64,000 nucleotides of DNA, taken from assembly GCA_011009095.1 (NCBI GenBank), contig VTPC01091228.1, positions 1-64,000 of the forward strand, in the 5' to 3' direction. The position numbers and the translations under genes were made by a program. Shown piece by piece: positions 36,863 to 47,701 of the stretch. Source of the DNA: Ignelater luminosus (Eukaryota; Arthropoda; Insecta; Coleoptera; Elateridae). How positions within the stretch are numbered: position 1 is the first letter of the stretch; each line of letters starts with the position of its first letter. The notes beneath the pieces are model-generated. The model worked only from the letters and a program-made list of their open reading frames with translations. It was not told the origin of the DNA and made no database searches.

Positions 36863-38085
36863 TTACCAGAAGTATAAATACACAAACAGCAAAATGAATG
36901 CACTATTGTTATATACAGTACCTACAACTCCTGCTCCTTAATTAAAATATGTTTTGTAATTATTGAATTGACTTGTACTACAGGCTTTTTACCTTTTTGT
37001 TTATGTAAAAACTAAATAAATAAACATTTACATGTTAACTCGTAACTTCCTTTGCTTCGTAAGAGGTATATACTTATGAGGTTATTCATTATACTTTGTC
37101 ATTATAAAAATCTACTATTTCATTTATTCATAGTTCGTCAGCTACTGGTTTTTAATTTTTATACATGTTCTTGAACAACTATTAGAAAGCAATTTCAAAT
37201 TTGGCGCTCTTTACGAGCACTTCAGCTGCTTAAATCTGCCTTGCACCGCAGTGCCACCTACTTTATTCTTATTTGATTTAGACTATAATTCTAAACACCA
37301 CTCCTTCAATCAATTTATTTTGTCTGTTTCGCATTGTTGGGCTATGGTTCACACATTGTTAAAAAATGCAGCACTTGTTTTCTGCACATGCGACACTATG
37401 ATAACTGACTATTAGAGCTTATGCCAGAACATTTATTCAACGTCTCCATAAGGTTGTTAGAAACGTTTCAGGTCGAAAAACTTCAAACGTGAATATCTTA
37501 ATTCTTTAATTGTATGTATACTTTTATATGGTTGGATGTAGAATTAGATTACCTATTAATTGATACCAGCTTGTACAAAAGTATTATCACTAAAATAATT
37601 CTGGTTTAATAAAACTTAATAATTTCCATGTTGTCTTAGGTAGTCTTGAAAGAACTATAATGTTAATCGCACTACTGTAAGTAATAAGTTCATTTCTCTA
37701 CTGCCGGTGACGTGAAATCCAAATAGGATTTTTTTTATATCTTATTATAAAGATACAATCATATGATGCAGTTGAAGAACTCCTTATGAGAGCTTGCATC
37801 CTGTCTCTGCGGATTTGCCCAAAATCCTTTTGTCTTAAGCAGTTATTAATTCAAGTTTGTATGAATAAGTAATATTGCTAAAGAAGCTAGAGGTAGGGTT
37901 TGTACAACAACTGAGCTAATGCTAAAACTGTTTATTCACAAAAAAAGTGAATTGAGTTTGCTATCTTGTCTTTCTTTACAGAGGCAGATAAGTGCATTTT
38001 CTTCGGTTTTGATGATTTTGATTTTGTAAGTTGATTCCTTATTGAAAGTTATAGCCAGAAAAAAAAGAACAAATATAGAACGAGA
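36863..38085. other. non-coding stretch
   Basis: AT-rich; no gene or repeat recognised. Confidence 0.35.
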
Positions 38086-38905
38086 GCTGTACTGGACAAG
38101 AAGGGGAAGGTAAAGCAGAACCTTACCAAAAAGAAGATGAGAGCGGTCAATTCACTAAAGGAGGACAGTTTGATTAAGATCCGTCCCGCTGACAAGGTCA
38201 ACGCAACTGCGGTTATGGACACACAAACTTACGATAGTAGGAGCTACTAGACGTGGGCGAGTACAAATTACTCCCAAAAAATCCTACTTAATCAATAGAA
38301 CGACGAATACACCAAACGGTGTTCAAACATAAAGAGGAGCTGTTGACCCAAGAGGAAAGCAAACTAACTTCGCATTCTAGTAAGCCGAAGATACACAAGG
38401 CAAAAATATCTCTGAGAACGATTGTGAGCTCGACAAACTATCCTTATCATGAACTGTCTAGATTGCTGTTGGACATAATAACTCCACCGGCGGGAACAAT
38501 CCCGTTAGCAGTCAGAAATACTGAAAACTTTGTCGAAACAATTAGAAACGTAAGACACTAATGACGTCCTGGTTAGCTTCGATATAGACAGCCTATTCAC
38601 AAACGTCCCAACGGAAAAAGCTCTGAATATCGTTAGAAGAAGGTTGGAAAATTACCTCACCCTGGAAGTACAAACAAACTTAAGTGTAGACGCAATGTTG
38701 GAGCTGCTTATAATATGTATCAAGACGAAATATTTCCAATCAGGCAGCAAATTCTACCAGCAAGAGTTTGGTAAGGCAATGGGTTCACCACTCTCCGTAA
38801 TCATGAGCAACATCTTCATGGAGGAGTTTGAGCAGGTTGTGATATCACAGACTCAAACAAAGCCGAAATTGTGTGCAACAAAATATCGCAAGAGAGTGTG
38901 GCAAT
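38086..38905 (+). pseudogene. Penelope-like element reverse transcriptase fragment
   Basis: Motifs of Penelope-like (PLE) reverse transcriptases occur in order in shifting frames: KIRPADKVNATAVMD (38175-38220; family ILPADKGxAxVVMD), SKPKIHKAKISLRTIVSS (38380-38435; family GLPKIHKxxxPLRPIVSS), DVLVSFDIDSLFTNVP (38564-38612; motif A with its catalytic Asp), and YQQEFGKAMGSPLSVIMSNI (38757-38815; motif B). The catalytic YxDD block of motif C and the GIY-YIG endonuclease that normally follow are missing, so the copy is truncated just after FMEEFEQ. Stops and at least one frameshift near 38560 disable it. Confidence 0.8.
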
Positions 38906-38969
38906 AGCACAATTAATATCTCATTACCAAAGTGTTCGTTTCCAAAACCGAAGAGACGAGACGCACTGT

Positions 38970-39240
38970 CGCATCCACTAATCGCACGAACAAAGATAAG
39001 ATGTGAAGAAAATTATTTCCCTATTTATTTGTTTCTTTATTTTTTGTATGGTACAAATTTCTTTTTCAGTTTTGTCTTTGTCACGAGGTATGAAGATGTT
39101 TTGCTTACCATGACAGAGTAAAAATATGTCATCGTTAGGAGGTGTGTCATCCTCAAATATTACTACAGTATTTCTTTCCTTTGAATAAGAAGCAACCGTT
39201 TCAATTAGCATCAGGTCACATCTCCAGTCACATGTTTCAC
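38970..39240 (-). pseudogene. relic of an arthropod repeat protein with an EDTDLL-type block
   Basis: The - strand reads MLIETVASYSKERNTVVIFE followed by DDTPPNDDIFLLCHGKQNIF and a charged stretch. This resembles a widely repeated arthropod protein segment in which a TAxEYSKxKTVVVVGEDTDLL-type sequence precedes a short hydrophobic run and NI(F/Y)F. Here the acidic block has changed. I recall the pattern from transposon-associated or PIN-like sequences but cannot name the family securely. The remainder is not visible; composition matches its surroundings. Confidence 0.3.
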
Positions 39241-41912
39241 TTTACAATAAGAATCAATCAGACGTTCGCTGTGCATGTTGCTGAAACGCTTGTCTTGTTT
39301 CTCAGAAAGAAAAGGCATTTTTTAAAGAACAATTAATTACATTTTTTCTTGCTCTAGATCGCTTGTGGCGATAGGTCGTTGTTCTACTTATCAAAAGCAA
39401 CTACATTGTCACAGTAGTACCTCTTCAAGTGTTGGACATATTTCTTTCAAATCTGCTCATATGATTCTTTGCTGGTCCATGGTAGGCAATAAAGTAGTGA
39501 ATCACCGTTGAGCACAATTTTACTTTCTTGAAGTACATTCCTTGTTTCATTAGTAGGTATGTCATTTTTTTGTCGTGACTTAACTATTGTCGCAATTTTC
39601 ATGTAACCTACTAAGTTGATTAATGATGGATTAAAAGCTCATTTACCTTAGAATGACTTAACCAATTTAGCATTTCAATACAATGCTTAAAAGAAAATTT
39701 AATTTCAAATGAAATGTTAATGAAAAGTTTCCTGATCAGAGTAAGAGAAAAAAGTTATTTTGCAAAATCTGGTAAAGCATTCTACGAAGCAGTTGCCACA
39801 TCCGATTCATTAATTTGAAGGAACAAAAAAAAGTATTTTTGTCGTAAATTTGCGTATAGATTTACTAGACTATACACAGAAAAGGATTTCTGTCAGACTC
39901 CTGCTAGACACATTGTAAGATACAGACTTATCCTAAAGGTTGTAACGAGGTTATCTATATGAGAGCTGTAGCTCAGCTGATCTACTAGGATCTCTATATA
40001 ACGATTTATATTCCGGTATGATAGTTCAAAAGTGGTAGATTAATTCTCCAGAAAGAAAATTTCTGGATTTATTTAGCAATTGCACATCTGTAATGTAAAT
40101 CTAATTGAAGCTTGATTTAGAATACACTACTTGTTTTCAGCCAGAGAATTTCTTAAAATTTATTTTTCTTTTGGAAGTCGAAACAGACGTTGTAGCATTC
40201 TGAATGTAGACGTTAAACGATACGATTTCTAGCGAAAGAGTTCGAAAAAGTACGTATCAATCATGTCTCTACAAAGAACCTACTTATTGATAAGTTTACC
40301 TTCATGACAAATACATAGTACAATAAGGATAACGGTTACTACTTTAGTTTCTTATTTTGTTTACTTACAATGTAGATGAATTTTTAAAATACTAACCTAA
40401 GAGAATTTATTGGTAAAATATCATTTAGTACTCATTAAGCAATGTCTTCGAATTCCTCTCTTTTGGTGTAGTAAATTAGAAACTCTATAAAGTGTGTGTA
40501 CCTTCTGTACCTATAAAATTTAATCCTTGCTCGCTTCTCCTCTTACTGCATTTCTCACTCTTGTGTGTGCTGAATCGGCATTAGTTCACTGGACCGTCCA
40601 TTCCTTACACCTTTTATTGGTGTTCATAAATTTAAAGTAATTGGCCATATATACTTATTCGAATTAATTTTAAACCAAAATGTTTATACAGTAAAAGTGT
40701 AATAGATGGTGTTAATTTGGGTTTGCACATTATAATAACTTTCAATTAAACAAATCTCAAGACATAATCATTTAAAATGGAGTATGGCTTACACTACCTA
40801 AACTTTATGATGCACGAAAACAGTTATTTTTAAAATTTTACATTTAGAGAATTTCATTTTATAGATATTCAATTCAAATGCAGGCGTGTAACCGAGGGAA
40901 ATTGCATTTCCAGGAAATTTAAAAATCAGGTTTTGTTTCAACTGTTAAAACTGACGTTCGTTAAACTTAGCGAACAGGTGTTTAGTTGAAATAAATTAAC
41001 TTGAGTTACCGCTGAAAAATAGATAAAAAGTATTGACTGCATGTTGCATGCAAGAGAGTACAAAGCATGAAGAAAGATGAGAATATTTAAATTCAGTTGC
41101 ATGTTCAATTTACCGTTTAAATGCATTTAAACATGGATATCAGATAATTCGTCTGCAGTCAAAGCGGTACGTGTGTTGCTTTTGTATTCTTTCCGCTTTG
41201 TCTGTATTTACTATTGGATGTTCTCGAGTTTCTACTCATGTTAGTCAGTAATAACTAAAACATGCTCTTTCTTTTAACTAGACTGCTAGATTATTTAAAT
41301 TTTGTAGTTAAAGAATATCACAGAATATCTTTACATGTTAATCTAAATAGAAATTCTACCTTAAGCAGGGGGATCTTGCTTATTATCACAGATGGAGTAA
41401 AGTTTAAATTTGACACTTGTGCTAAATCTTACGCTATTTAATAATAATAATAATTTAAAAAAAGTCCAACTAACTAACTAGAGCTCATACTTAGAACTCT
41501 TTAAAAAACATAATTAAAAATTCTTAAGGCAGTTTTCTATGCGTAATAACCTCAAATTTGTTTTATGAAACCATCATTAGCTTTATTGTAATTATCTTTA
41601 TGACGTTTTAAAATCTGCTTCAGACCAAGGTAAATTTATTAAATAACATACACGTCATTACTTATTAACTGAAACATACTATGAATGTGTTTGGAAGCCC
41701 GTATCTCAACAAAACTATCAGTCTATTTATACAATTCGTTAAGTGGTAGATACATTTTAGGGATGTGAAAAATATCAAAACATGTCAACATTAAATGCTG
41801 GGTTCAATTAATTTCTGATTTAATGGATAAATGAAATTTTGCCCAAAAACAGTGCATTGTAGGACCATCAAAAACCTTTTTTCTATTATAGTGAATAATA
41901 CTATACACACTA
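39241..41912. other. non-coding stretch
   Basis: No gene recognised. A short AAT run lies near 41442. Otherwise featureless AT-rich DNA. Confidence 0.35.
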
Positions 41913-42760
41913 CGAGGGTTGCTATTTATATTTCTGGCCTAACAATGAACCAATTTTCCAAGCACTTTTTCCACTCTGTTTGAGGCAGCTCCAAAATATG
42001 CGTTTTGAAACAAAAAACGGTTTCTTCTGGTGTTGAAAATCGTTGACCACGCAGTTTGTTTTTGATGTACGGAAATAAAAAGAAGTCATTGGGTGCCAAA
42101 TCAGGGCTGTATGGTGGATGGCCCATCAACTCGACCTTCTGGCTGGTTAAATATTCAATTGTTTGAGCAGCGGTGTGAGAGCTTGCATTGTCATGATGAA
42201 GAATGATTCGCTTCTTCTTTGAAGTTTTCCGAATTTCTCCAATGATTTCTGGCAAACAAATGGTTGTGTACCATTCAGAGTTGACCGTCTTACGTTGCTC
42301 TAACGCCACTGTTGCCACATGACCGGTAATGCCAAAGAAACAGGCAACCATTTGCTTCGATATGCTTCTTCCGCGAACAACTTTTGTTGGATTTGGCTCG
42401 TCTTGAAAGACCCACACAGGTGATTTCTGTTTTGTTTCGGGGTCATATGCGTAGATCCATGATTCGTCACCTGTGCAGATGTTATACACAGCCTTTGATG
42501 CACCTTTCGCAAATTTTTTCAACATTTCTTTTGAGCATTGGTCAGGTTATGCGGGATCCAACGGGAACAAATTTTTTTTACGGCCAAATGATCATGTAAT
42601 ATCTTGTTGATGCTAGTCATACTAATACCCAAAGATGCTCCAATCTCACGGTATGTCACATGACGATCGGCTTGCACTTCAAAGCATGAGTGTTTTGCGC
42701 AGACCGTCTTCTTCCTGCTTTTCCAGTTAGGTACCTGAACCTGAGGCTCTTCATGCCTGT
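41913..42760 (-). pseudogene. mariner (DD34D) transposase relic with one TIR
   Basis: From about 42690 down to 42525 the frame gives RHVTYREIGASLGISMTSIN and KKICSRWIPHNLTNAQKK. After a short deletion plus frameshift at about 42520-42535 the catalytic part is open to 41926: CTGDESWIYAYDPETKQKSP, HHDNASSHTAAQTIEYL, YSPDLAPNDFFLFPYIKNKL. The second and third catalytic Asp are separated by 34 residues, the mariner hallmark. The normal C-terminus (a QKCI...GEYFE segment) is missing: after ENWF the frame runs into RPEI and a stop inside the terminal CGAGGGTTGCTATTTATATT at 41913. TA precedes this end at 41911-41912. The N-terminal third and opposite TIR are lost or unrecognisable. Confidence 0.8.
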
Positions 42761-43621
42761 CATTTTGCGATTGTCCGAAATTCCCTGCTGCGCAAAATGA
42801 GGGACTTGTCGTTTCCTGAAGAACCGTTTTGTCCAGAATTCCTACCATAAATTTCACTAACCAATCAAAAAACACCACCCATTTCACCAAATTTCTCCAA
42901 CAATCAATAATTACCCCAATCTCCCTCACTTCCAGAACCTTGCCTTTCTTATCCTTGGTTTCAATCGACCATTTAATATCAACAGTGAAGCATTTTCAAC
43001 TATCACTAACATATCCGATCATGGCTAAACACTTTCACCGCCACCTATCTACCCTATCTACTATTTCAATATTTTTTATCGCTGCCGTACCATCAATCAC
43101 TCCAACATTCACTCTTCAGTAGTCAACTCCACATTTCAATCAGCAAGCTGCGCTTCAATACCGATTACATCATTCCACTGGGCTAGAGAGGAGCTTTAAA
43201 GCTTCTAGAGCCGTTGCTTTCTTTGGGAAGCAGAAACTATCAATGAACGACGACGACGTCTAGATTGTAATACAGATGGAAACAGGCTTAATCATCAATA
43301 CAATAGAACAAAAGAGTTTCACTTTCGTCTCTTTCAAAAAATTGGTAGATTCCATATAATACGTTTAGTATCTATTTGTTAAATTCAGTGTTTACAAGAA
43401 TTTGTATAATAGCTTGATATCTTATTTCTTTGCATGTACATATTGCAATAATATGAAAGAATCTCACTGTAACGGTTTTACAGTAAAGCAGGATTCCCAA
43501 ATTGTGGCTGCAGATAATTTTTAAAGCGTAAAATTATAGAAAGGTGCTTTAATAAGCAAAACTTAAATTAAGAAATCCAAGGATAAACCCGCTCTTTTGT
43601 GACTAAACTGCTTTATTATTA
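42761..43621. other. unassigned stretch between mariner elements
   Basis: Positions 42840-43130 are pyrimidine-rich on + and open on both strands for about 100-130 codons, but no domain is recognised. Perhaps an old repeat fused to the mariner relic. A short palindrome (GAGCTTTAAAGCTTC) lies near 43191. The rest is AT-rich. Confidence 0.35.
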
Positions 43622-43631
43622 TAAAGGGTGT

Positions 43632-43643
43632 TCCAATAAGAGG
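43632..43643. repeat. 12-bp target-site duplication, left copy
   Basis: TCCAATAAGAGG here is repeated exactly at 44741-44752, bracketing the GC-rich insert in the left TIR. Confidence 0.8.
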
Positions 43644-44740
43644 CGACATTCCGGCTTCGAGTGCGAAGCGAGGCAGTCGACCCGGTCTGCAGCGCGAGCG
43701 GTGACGCATCGGTGACGAAGAGTACGGGCTCAACCACAAACGCGGTAGTTGGGGAGCTACCGCCAACCCACCCTCCAGAGTCTGTGTTTGGGGGGCACAG
43801 GCCTGGCCCACATCCACCACCAACGGGGCGACTCGAGGTCGCATCGCTGCATCAACCCAACCGACCGTCGATCTCCAAGAATTGAGGGAGCTTGAAGATC
43901 GCGACCGCCACAAACCCATTCATACCCAAGATGCAGTAGATGGATCAACGGCCGCTCCACCACCAACCGGCGTCTGCGTAGGGGTGCGCAGGCCCGGCCA
44001 TCATCACCACACATCTCAGCCTCATCCGATCGGCCCGGGTAGCTACCGGGCCGTGATTACCAAATTCCATTCCTACCCAAATCCTCGAGCCCGGGGCTCC
44101 TCGAGGTACCTACTCCACGACGCCCGGAAATTCTTCGTCAATCCGTCACGCTTCCCGCCAAATCCATTCCCGCCAAACTATTCCCGCCTAACATTTCCCG
44201 CCAATAATCACCACATCCATTCCAACCACCACACTGTTCTCACTGGGTTTTCCGTGGTTTCCCCAGTGGTTAAGGCAAATGCCGGAACAGTTTTGCACTT
44301 CCACGGCACACTACCTACACCTAGACACCACACACCACTACACCAACATATACACACTCTCACACTTCTCATTACACAATTCCAACACCGTTCTGAAAAG
44401 AACCGTCGCGTTGAACTCCTCGTCGTCTCTGTGTGACGGCTCGCTGGCCGTCCTTGGGTACTCCATCCAACCTGGGTCATCGGCAACACCACCGGCGGGG
44501 ATTATGGAGAACCTGCTTCCGGCCTGCTCCACCGTCGCCACCAGCCATCACCTCGTGGACCGGCCCGCGGGCTGCTTGGTATGTGACATGACATGACTAC
44601 GACTACCACCAACTTCCGACGCGCCGCTCCGTCGACGTTCCTATCCACCAACATTCCTCATTCTCCAGCCATAGAGAGATTAAATTCTCTAAATGGCAGC
44701 CACCTACGGTGGCATTTTTCGTTGATCCTGTCCTGTCCTG
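43644..44740 (+). mobile_element. 1.1-kb GC-rich retroposon (non-LTR/SINE-like) insertion
   Basis: A sharply bounded GC- and CpG-rich block sits inside the left TIR of the mariner-like element, flanked by the 12-bp direct repeat. Its right end has features of a non-LTR 3' end: a stem-loop AGAGA/TCTCT at about 44673-44690, a perfect 6-bp hairpin GCCACC-TAC-GGTGGC at 44699-44713, and a short tandem tail (TCCTG repeated, 44726-44740). No reverse transcriptase or endonuclease is present. It contains Pro/His-rich frames on both strands (for example 43882-44436 on +) that look compositional rather than coding. It could be a non-autonomous or internally deleted retroposon; the clade is unknown. Confidence 0.65.
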
Positions 44741-44752
44741 TCCAATAAGAGG
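44741..44752. repeat. 12-bp target-site duplication, right copy
   Basis: Exact repeat of 43632-43643. Its first bases also match the TCCTG tail start, so the true duplication may be 10-12 bp. Confidence 0.75.
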
Positions 44753-44837
44753 TGTTATTTTGATATTCAAAGAAAAGTGCCATTTTTTAATATAAATGAT
44801 CGGATGTTTATTTCATTATAAAGAGGAAGGTATGCCG

Positions 44838-46235
44838 TTAATAGTGGAAAATAACATCAGGCAAATGACCACCACGACCACGCTTACAGGACAATATACT
44901 TTTCATGAAATTTTCCATAACCAAATCGCAAAGTGGCTGCCCTATGTCCTCGATAGCCTCACGAATTCCATCTTTGAGGTCTTGAATCGACGCTGGGCTG
45001 TTGGCGTAGACCTTCTCTTTCACGTGGCCCCAAAGAAAGAAGTCGCAAGGTGTTAAATCACAAGATCTCGGTGGCCAATTGTGATCACCTCTTCGAGAGA
45101 TAACACGGTCCGGAAACTTTTTCCGTAAAAGATCAATGGTTTCGTTGCTTGTGTGGCACGTAGCGCCGTCTTGTTGAAAGTAAACGTTGTCCAGATCAAT
45201 ACCATCCAATTCCGGCCATAAAAAATCGTTAATCATCTCTCGATAGCGCAATCCAGTCACCGTAACTGTTGCTCCAGCCTCTTTTTCGAAAAAGTACGGT
45301 CCAATGACTCCGCCGGACCATAAACCGCACCAAACAGTCACACGTTGAGGATAGAGAGACTTTTCAACAATAACTCTTGGATTTTCTGAGCCCCAGATCC
45401 GACAATTTTGCTTGTTGACGAAGCCACCGAGGTGGAAATGGGCCTCATCACTCAAGATGATTTTTCGATGGAATTCTGGATCATTTTCATGCATTTCAAC
45501 GACCCAATCAGCAAAGACACGACGTTGTTGATGATCGGCCGGCTTGAGTTCTTGTGTTAACTGGACTTTATAAGCCTTAAGACCCAAATCTTTATGCAAA
45601 ATACGGTGTAATGACGTTTGTGGAATGGCTAATTCCAAAGAACGACGAGGAATGGACAAACCTGGGTTTTCTTTAACACTTTCGGCTACAACAGCAATAT
45701 TCTCGGCTGTTCTTGAGCGACGTGCACGGGTTTTATTCTTCACATCACTAACTTGTCCCAAGAGCTCGAATTTTTTCACGAATTGCTGTATTGCGGTCCG
45801 ACAAGGTGCTTCACNNNNNNNNNNNNNNNNNNNNNNNNNNNNNNNNNNNNNNNNNNNNNNNNNNNNNNNNNNNNNNNNNNNNNNNNNNNNNNNNNNNNNN
45901 NNNNNNNNNNNNNNNNNNNNNNNNNNNNNNNNNNNNNNNNNNNNNNNNNNNNNNNNNNNNNNNNNNNNNNNNNNNNNNNNNNNNNNNNNNNNNNNNNNNN
46001 NNNNNNNNNNNNNNNNNNNNNNNNNNNNNNNNNNNNNNNNNNNNNNNNNNNNNNNNNNNNNNNNNNNNNNNNNNNNNNNNNNNNNNNNNNNNNNNNNNNN
46101 NNNNNNNNNNNNNNNNNNNNNNTCACGGTGACCCAAAAACGTTCGAGTTTTACGAACCGTCTCTGCCAAATTTTCACCATTTTTATAGTGAATTTTAATA
46201 ATTTCAATGCGTTGTTGAAGCGTGTATCGTTCCAT
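44838..46235 (-). CDS. DD41D mariner-like transposase, open frame spanning an assembly gap
   Basis: MERYTLQQRIEIIKIHYKNG starts at 46235. A helix-turn-helix region follows (TAIQQFVKKFELLGQVSD, then NPGLSIPRRSLELAIPQTSL with LHRILHKDLGLKAYK). The catalytic blocks are IILSDEAHFH, VYFQQDGATCHTS and WPPRSCDLTPCDFFLWG. There are 41 residues between the second Asp and the third (CDFF), the DD41D (rosa-like) spacing. The frame is open to the stop at 44838. The 308 N at 45815-46122 fall between FLGHR and EAPCR, which are adjacent in related proteins. Closing the gap on its 4-bp overlap gives about 361 residues in frame, a normal length. The usual ...RSPDLTP has Cys for Pro. It may be functional or recently active. 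Confidence 0.85.
   Translation of the reverse strand: MERYTLQQRIEIIKIHYKNGENLAETVRKTRTFLGHRXXXXXXXXXXXXXXXXXXXXXXXXXXXXXXXXXXXXXXXXXXXXXXXXXXXXXXXXXXXXXXXXXXXXXXXXXXXXXXXXXXXXXXXXXXXXXXXXXXXXXXXXEAPCRTAIQQFVKKFELLGQVSDVKNKTRARRSRTAENIAVVAESVKENPGLSIPRRSLELAIPQTSLHRILHKDLGLKAYKVQLTQELKPADHQQRRVFADWVVEMHENDPEFHRKIILSDEAHFHLGGFVNKQNCRIWGSENPRVIVEKSLYPQRVTVWCGLWSGGVIGPYFFEKEAGATVTVTGLRYREMINDFLWPELDGIDLDNVYFQQDGATCHTSNETIDLLRKKFPDRVISRRGDHNWPPRSCDLTPCDFFLWGHVKEKVYANSPASIQDLKDGIREAIEDIGQPLCDLVMENFMKSILSCKRGRGGHLPDVIFHY
45815..46122. other. assembly gap (308 N), probably spurious
   Basis: Both flanks carry TCAC next to the N run (45811-45814 and 46123-46126). Overlapping these gives a continuous transposase frame through GHREAPCR, so little or no sequence may really be missing. 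Confidence 0.8.
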
Positions 46236-46351
46236 ATTTATTAATGGCGTAGTTTCTACTTGTCAAATGTCAAAAAATGATAGCTTCAAAAGTGACATCT
46301 ACCGAAATAGCGGGCTATTCAAAATAACACCTCTTATTGGAAAACCCTTTA

Positions 46352-47366
46352 TTAGAAATTTTCACATTGCAATAGTCTCAGGAACTTTCATTCTGCTTTT
46401 TATTAACGATGTATTAACTTAATGTGTGATTTTTTATAAATAAACGAAACGATCTAATACTTTCTATTCAAAATTATAAATATTCCTGAATTTAGAATAA
46501 TTAATAACGCTGTTCTGAAACTTGTCAATTTAAAAAAATTGCTGCGTTAGTGTATTTGAAAATCAACTGAATTCAAACACCGCCGTTTATTCTACATGAC
46601 CGACGCGACGTGGCGTTGCATCTGATTCGGTTTATCTATAACAATTTTTGAAATAGAAAACCGCTGGCCGTTTGATGTTTGAATGCAAATGCATTTTAGT
46701 AATAAAATACTGTTGCAATTACTCTAAAATACTTTCAAACGCTGTATTTATATATTGGAATGACATAATGTCCTGAAAACTATTCAACTTTAGTAATGTA
46801 ACCTTAGATTTAGAATTACTATTTCTTTTGAATTAATTAAATTAACTTAACATAATTACAAACATACAATTGTAATCATTCAATAAAATTTAAACATTCT
46901 AAAGTCTTGGTGGTATAGCAACACACCTTTTACTTTCAACAACGCCAAAATTCTATTGTTTTATGTGTTTCTAAGCCAGATATTTTATAAAACAAGAAGT
47001 AGGTACAGTTGCGACTCGAAGATTAAGACACTAATTTTTGATGCATCCCATGAAAATTTAGACGTTCGTAATGTCTAAATTAAGTTTTCATCAGACATAG
47101 GTATTAATGTTAGTGTCAATTTTTGACAAATCTAAAACTTCAATTTCAATACCAACAAACAATGTAAAGATCTCTGACTTGCCAAAGTCTTAACGGGCCA
47201 AACTATACAGTGTATAAAAAAAATAATGCATAAATTCATTTTGGAGTTTTTTTTTACTTTCTTAGATAAACATTTGGATAGATCAATTTCAATTTTATTC
47301 TCGGAAACATTATAAGTAAAAATGTATTTTAAACAAATTTTCAGTACAAAGGGTATCTACTTGTGT
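46352..47366. other. non-coding stretch
   Basis: AT-rich; no gene or repeat recognised. Confidence 0.35.
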
Positions 47367-47506
47367 GGTTATACTGTCCAAATTTTAGAAAATTCCATCC
47401 ACCCAAAACAAAATGGCGGCGTGTCGAAATTAGAAATCGTGATACCTTGACAGACCGTCATTTTGATTTAGGTGGATGGAATTTTCTGAAAGTTGGGCAT
47501 TATAAC
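47367..47506. mobile_element. about 140-bp foldback element
   Basis: Left arm 47367-47420 and right arm about 47452-47506 are inverted repeats (GGTTATACTGTCCAAATTTT on the left against GGTTATAATGCCCAACTTTC on the opposite strand, then a shared AGAAAATTCCATCCACC). Complementarity continues weakly into the centre. A 92-codon frame runs through it but reads both arms and is not a gene. Small MITE or a palindromic remnant. Confidence 0.65.
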
Positions 47507-47701
47507 CTATTAGTAAGAACTTTCTGTCATCTTGAAATCTGGAATAATATTATGTTGTTAATAATATTTTTTGACAAAAAAAAAGATAAAAATCAATTTA
47601 TTTTTGAGCGTTTCTCTGAAAAAGTAAAAATAACGCCATAGATGAATTAAGGCGTTACTTTTCTTACACATTGTATAATACTACCTACTACTATAAGGTA
47701 C

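Larger units (their letters stand above)
43624..46349 (-). mobile_element. DD41D mariner-like element, with a nested insertion in its left TIR
   Basis: The right TIR, read on the other strand from 46349, begins AAGGGTTTTCCAATAAGAGG and continues GTGTTATTTTGA. The left TIR begins AAGGGTGTTCCAATAAGAGG at 43624 but is interrupted after 43643 and resumes at 44741 with TCCAATAAGAGGTGTTATTT. TA flanks both ends (43622-43623 and 46350-46351). Without the inserted 1.1 kb and the assembly gap the element is about 1.3 kb, standard for the group. It carries the open transposase frame at 44838-46235. Confidence 0.85.

Noticed and set aside
39961..40035. tRNA-like word (CTGTAGCTCAGCTGATC) resembling a D-arm
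   Set aside because: No matching acceptor stem, anticodon arm or GGTTCRANTCC T-arm at the right distance.
42829..43122. 97-codon Ser/Thr/Ile-rich frame
   Set aside because: Pyrimidine-rich composition produces open frames on both strands; no start context, domain or splice evidence.
43882..44436. 184-codon Pro/His-rich open frame
   Set aside because: It lies within the GC-rich retroposon, long frames occur on both strands there, and low-complexity composition explains them.
47363..47641. 92-codon open frame
   Set aside because: It reads through both arms of an inverted repeat and shows no domain.
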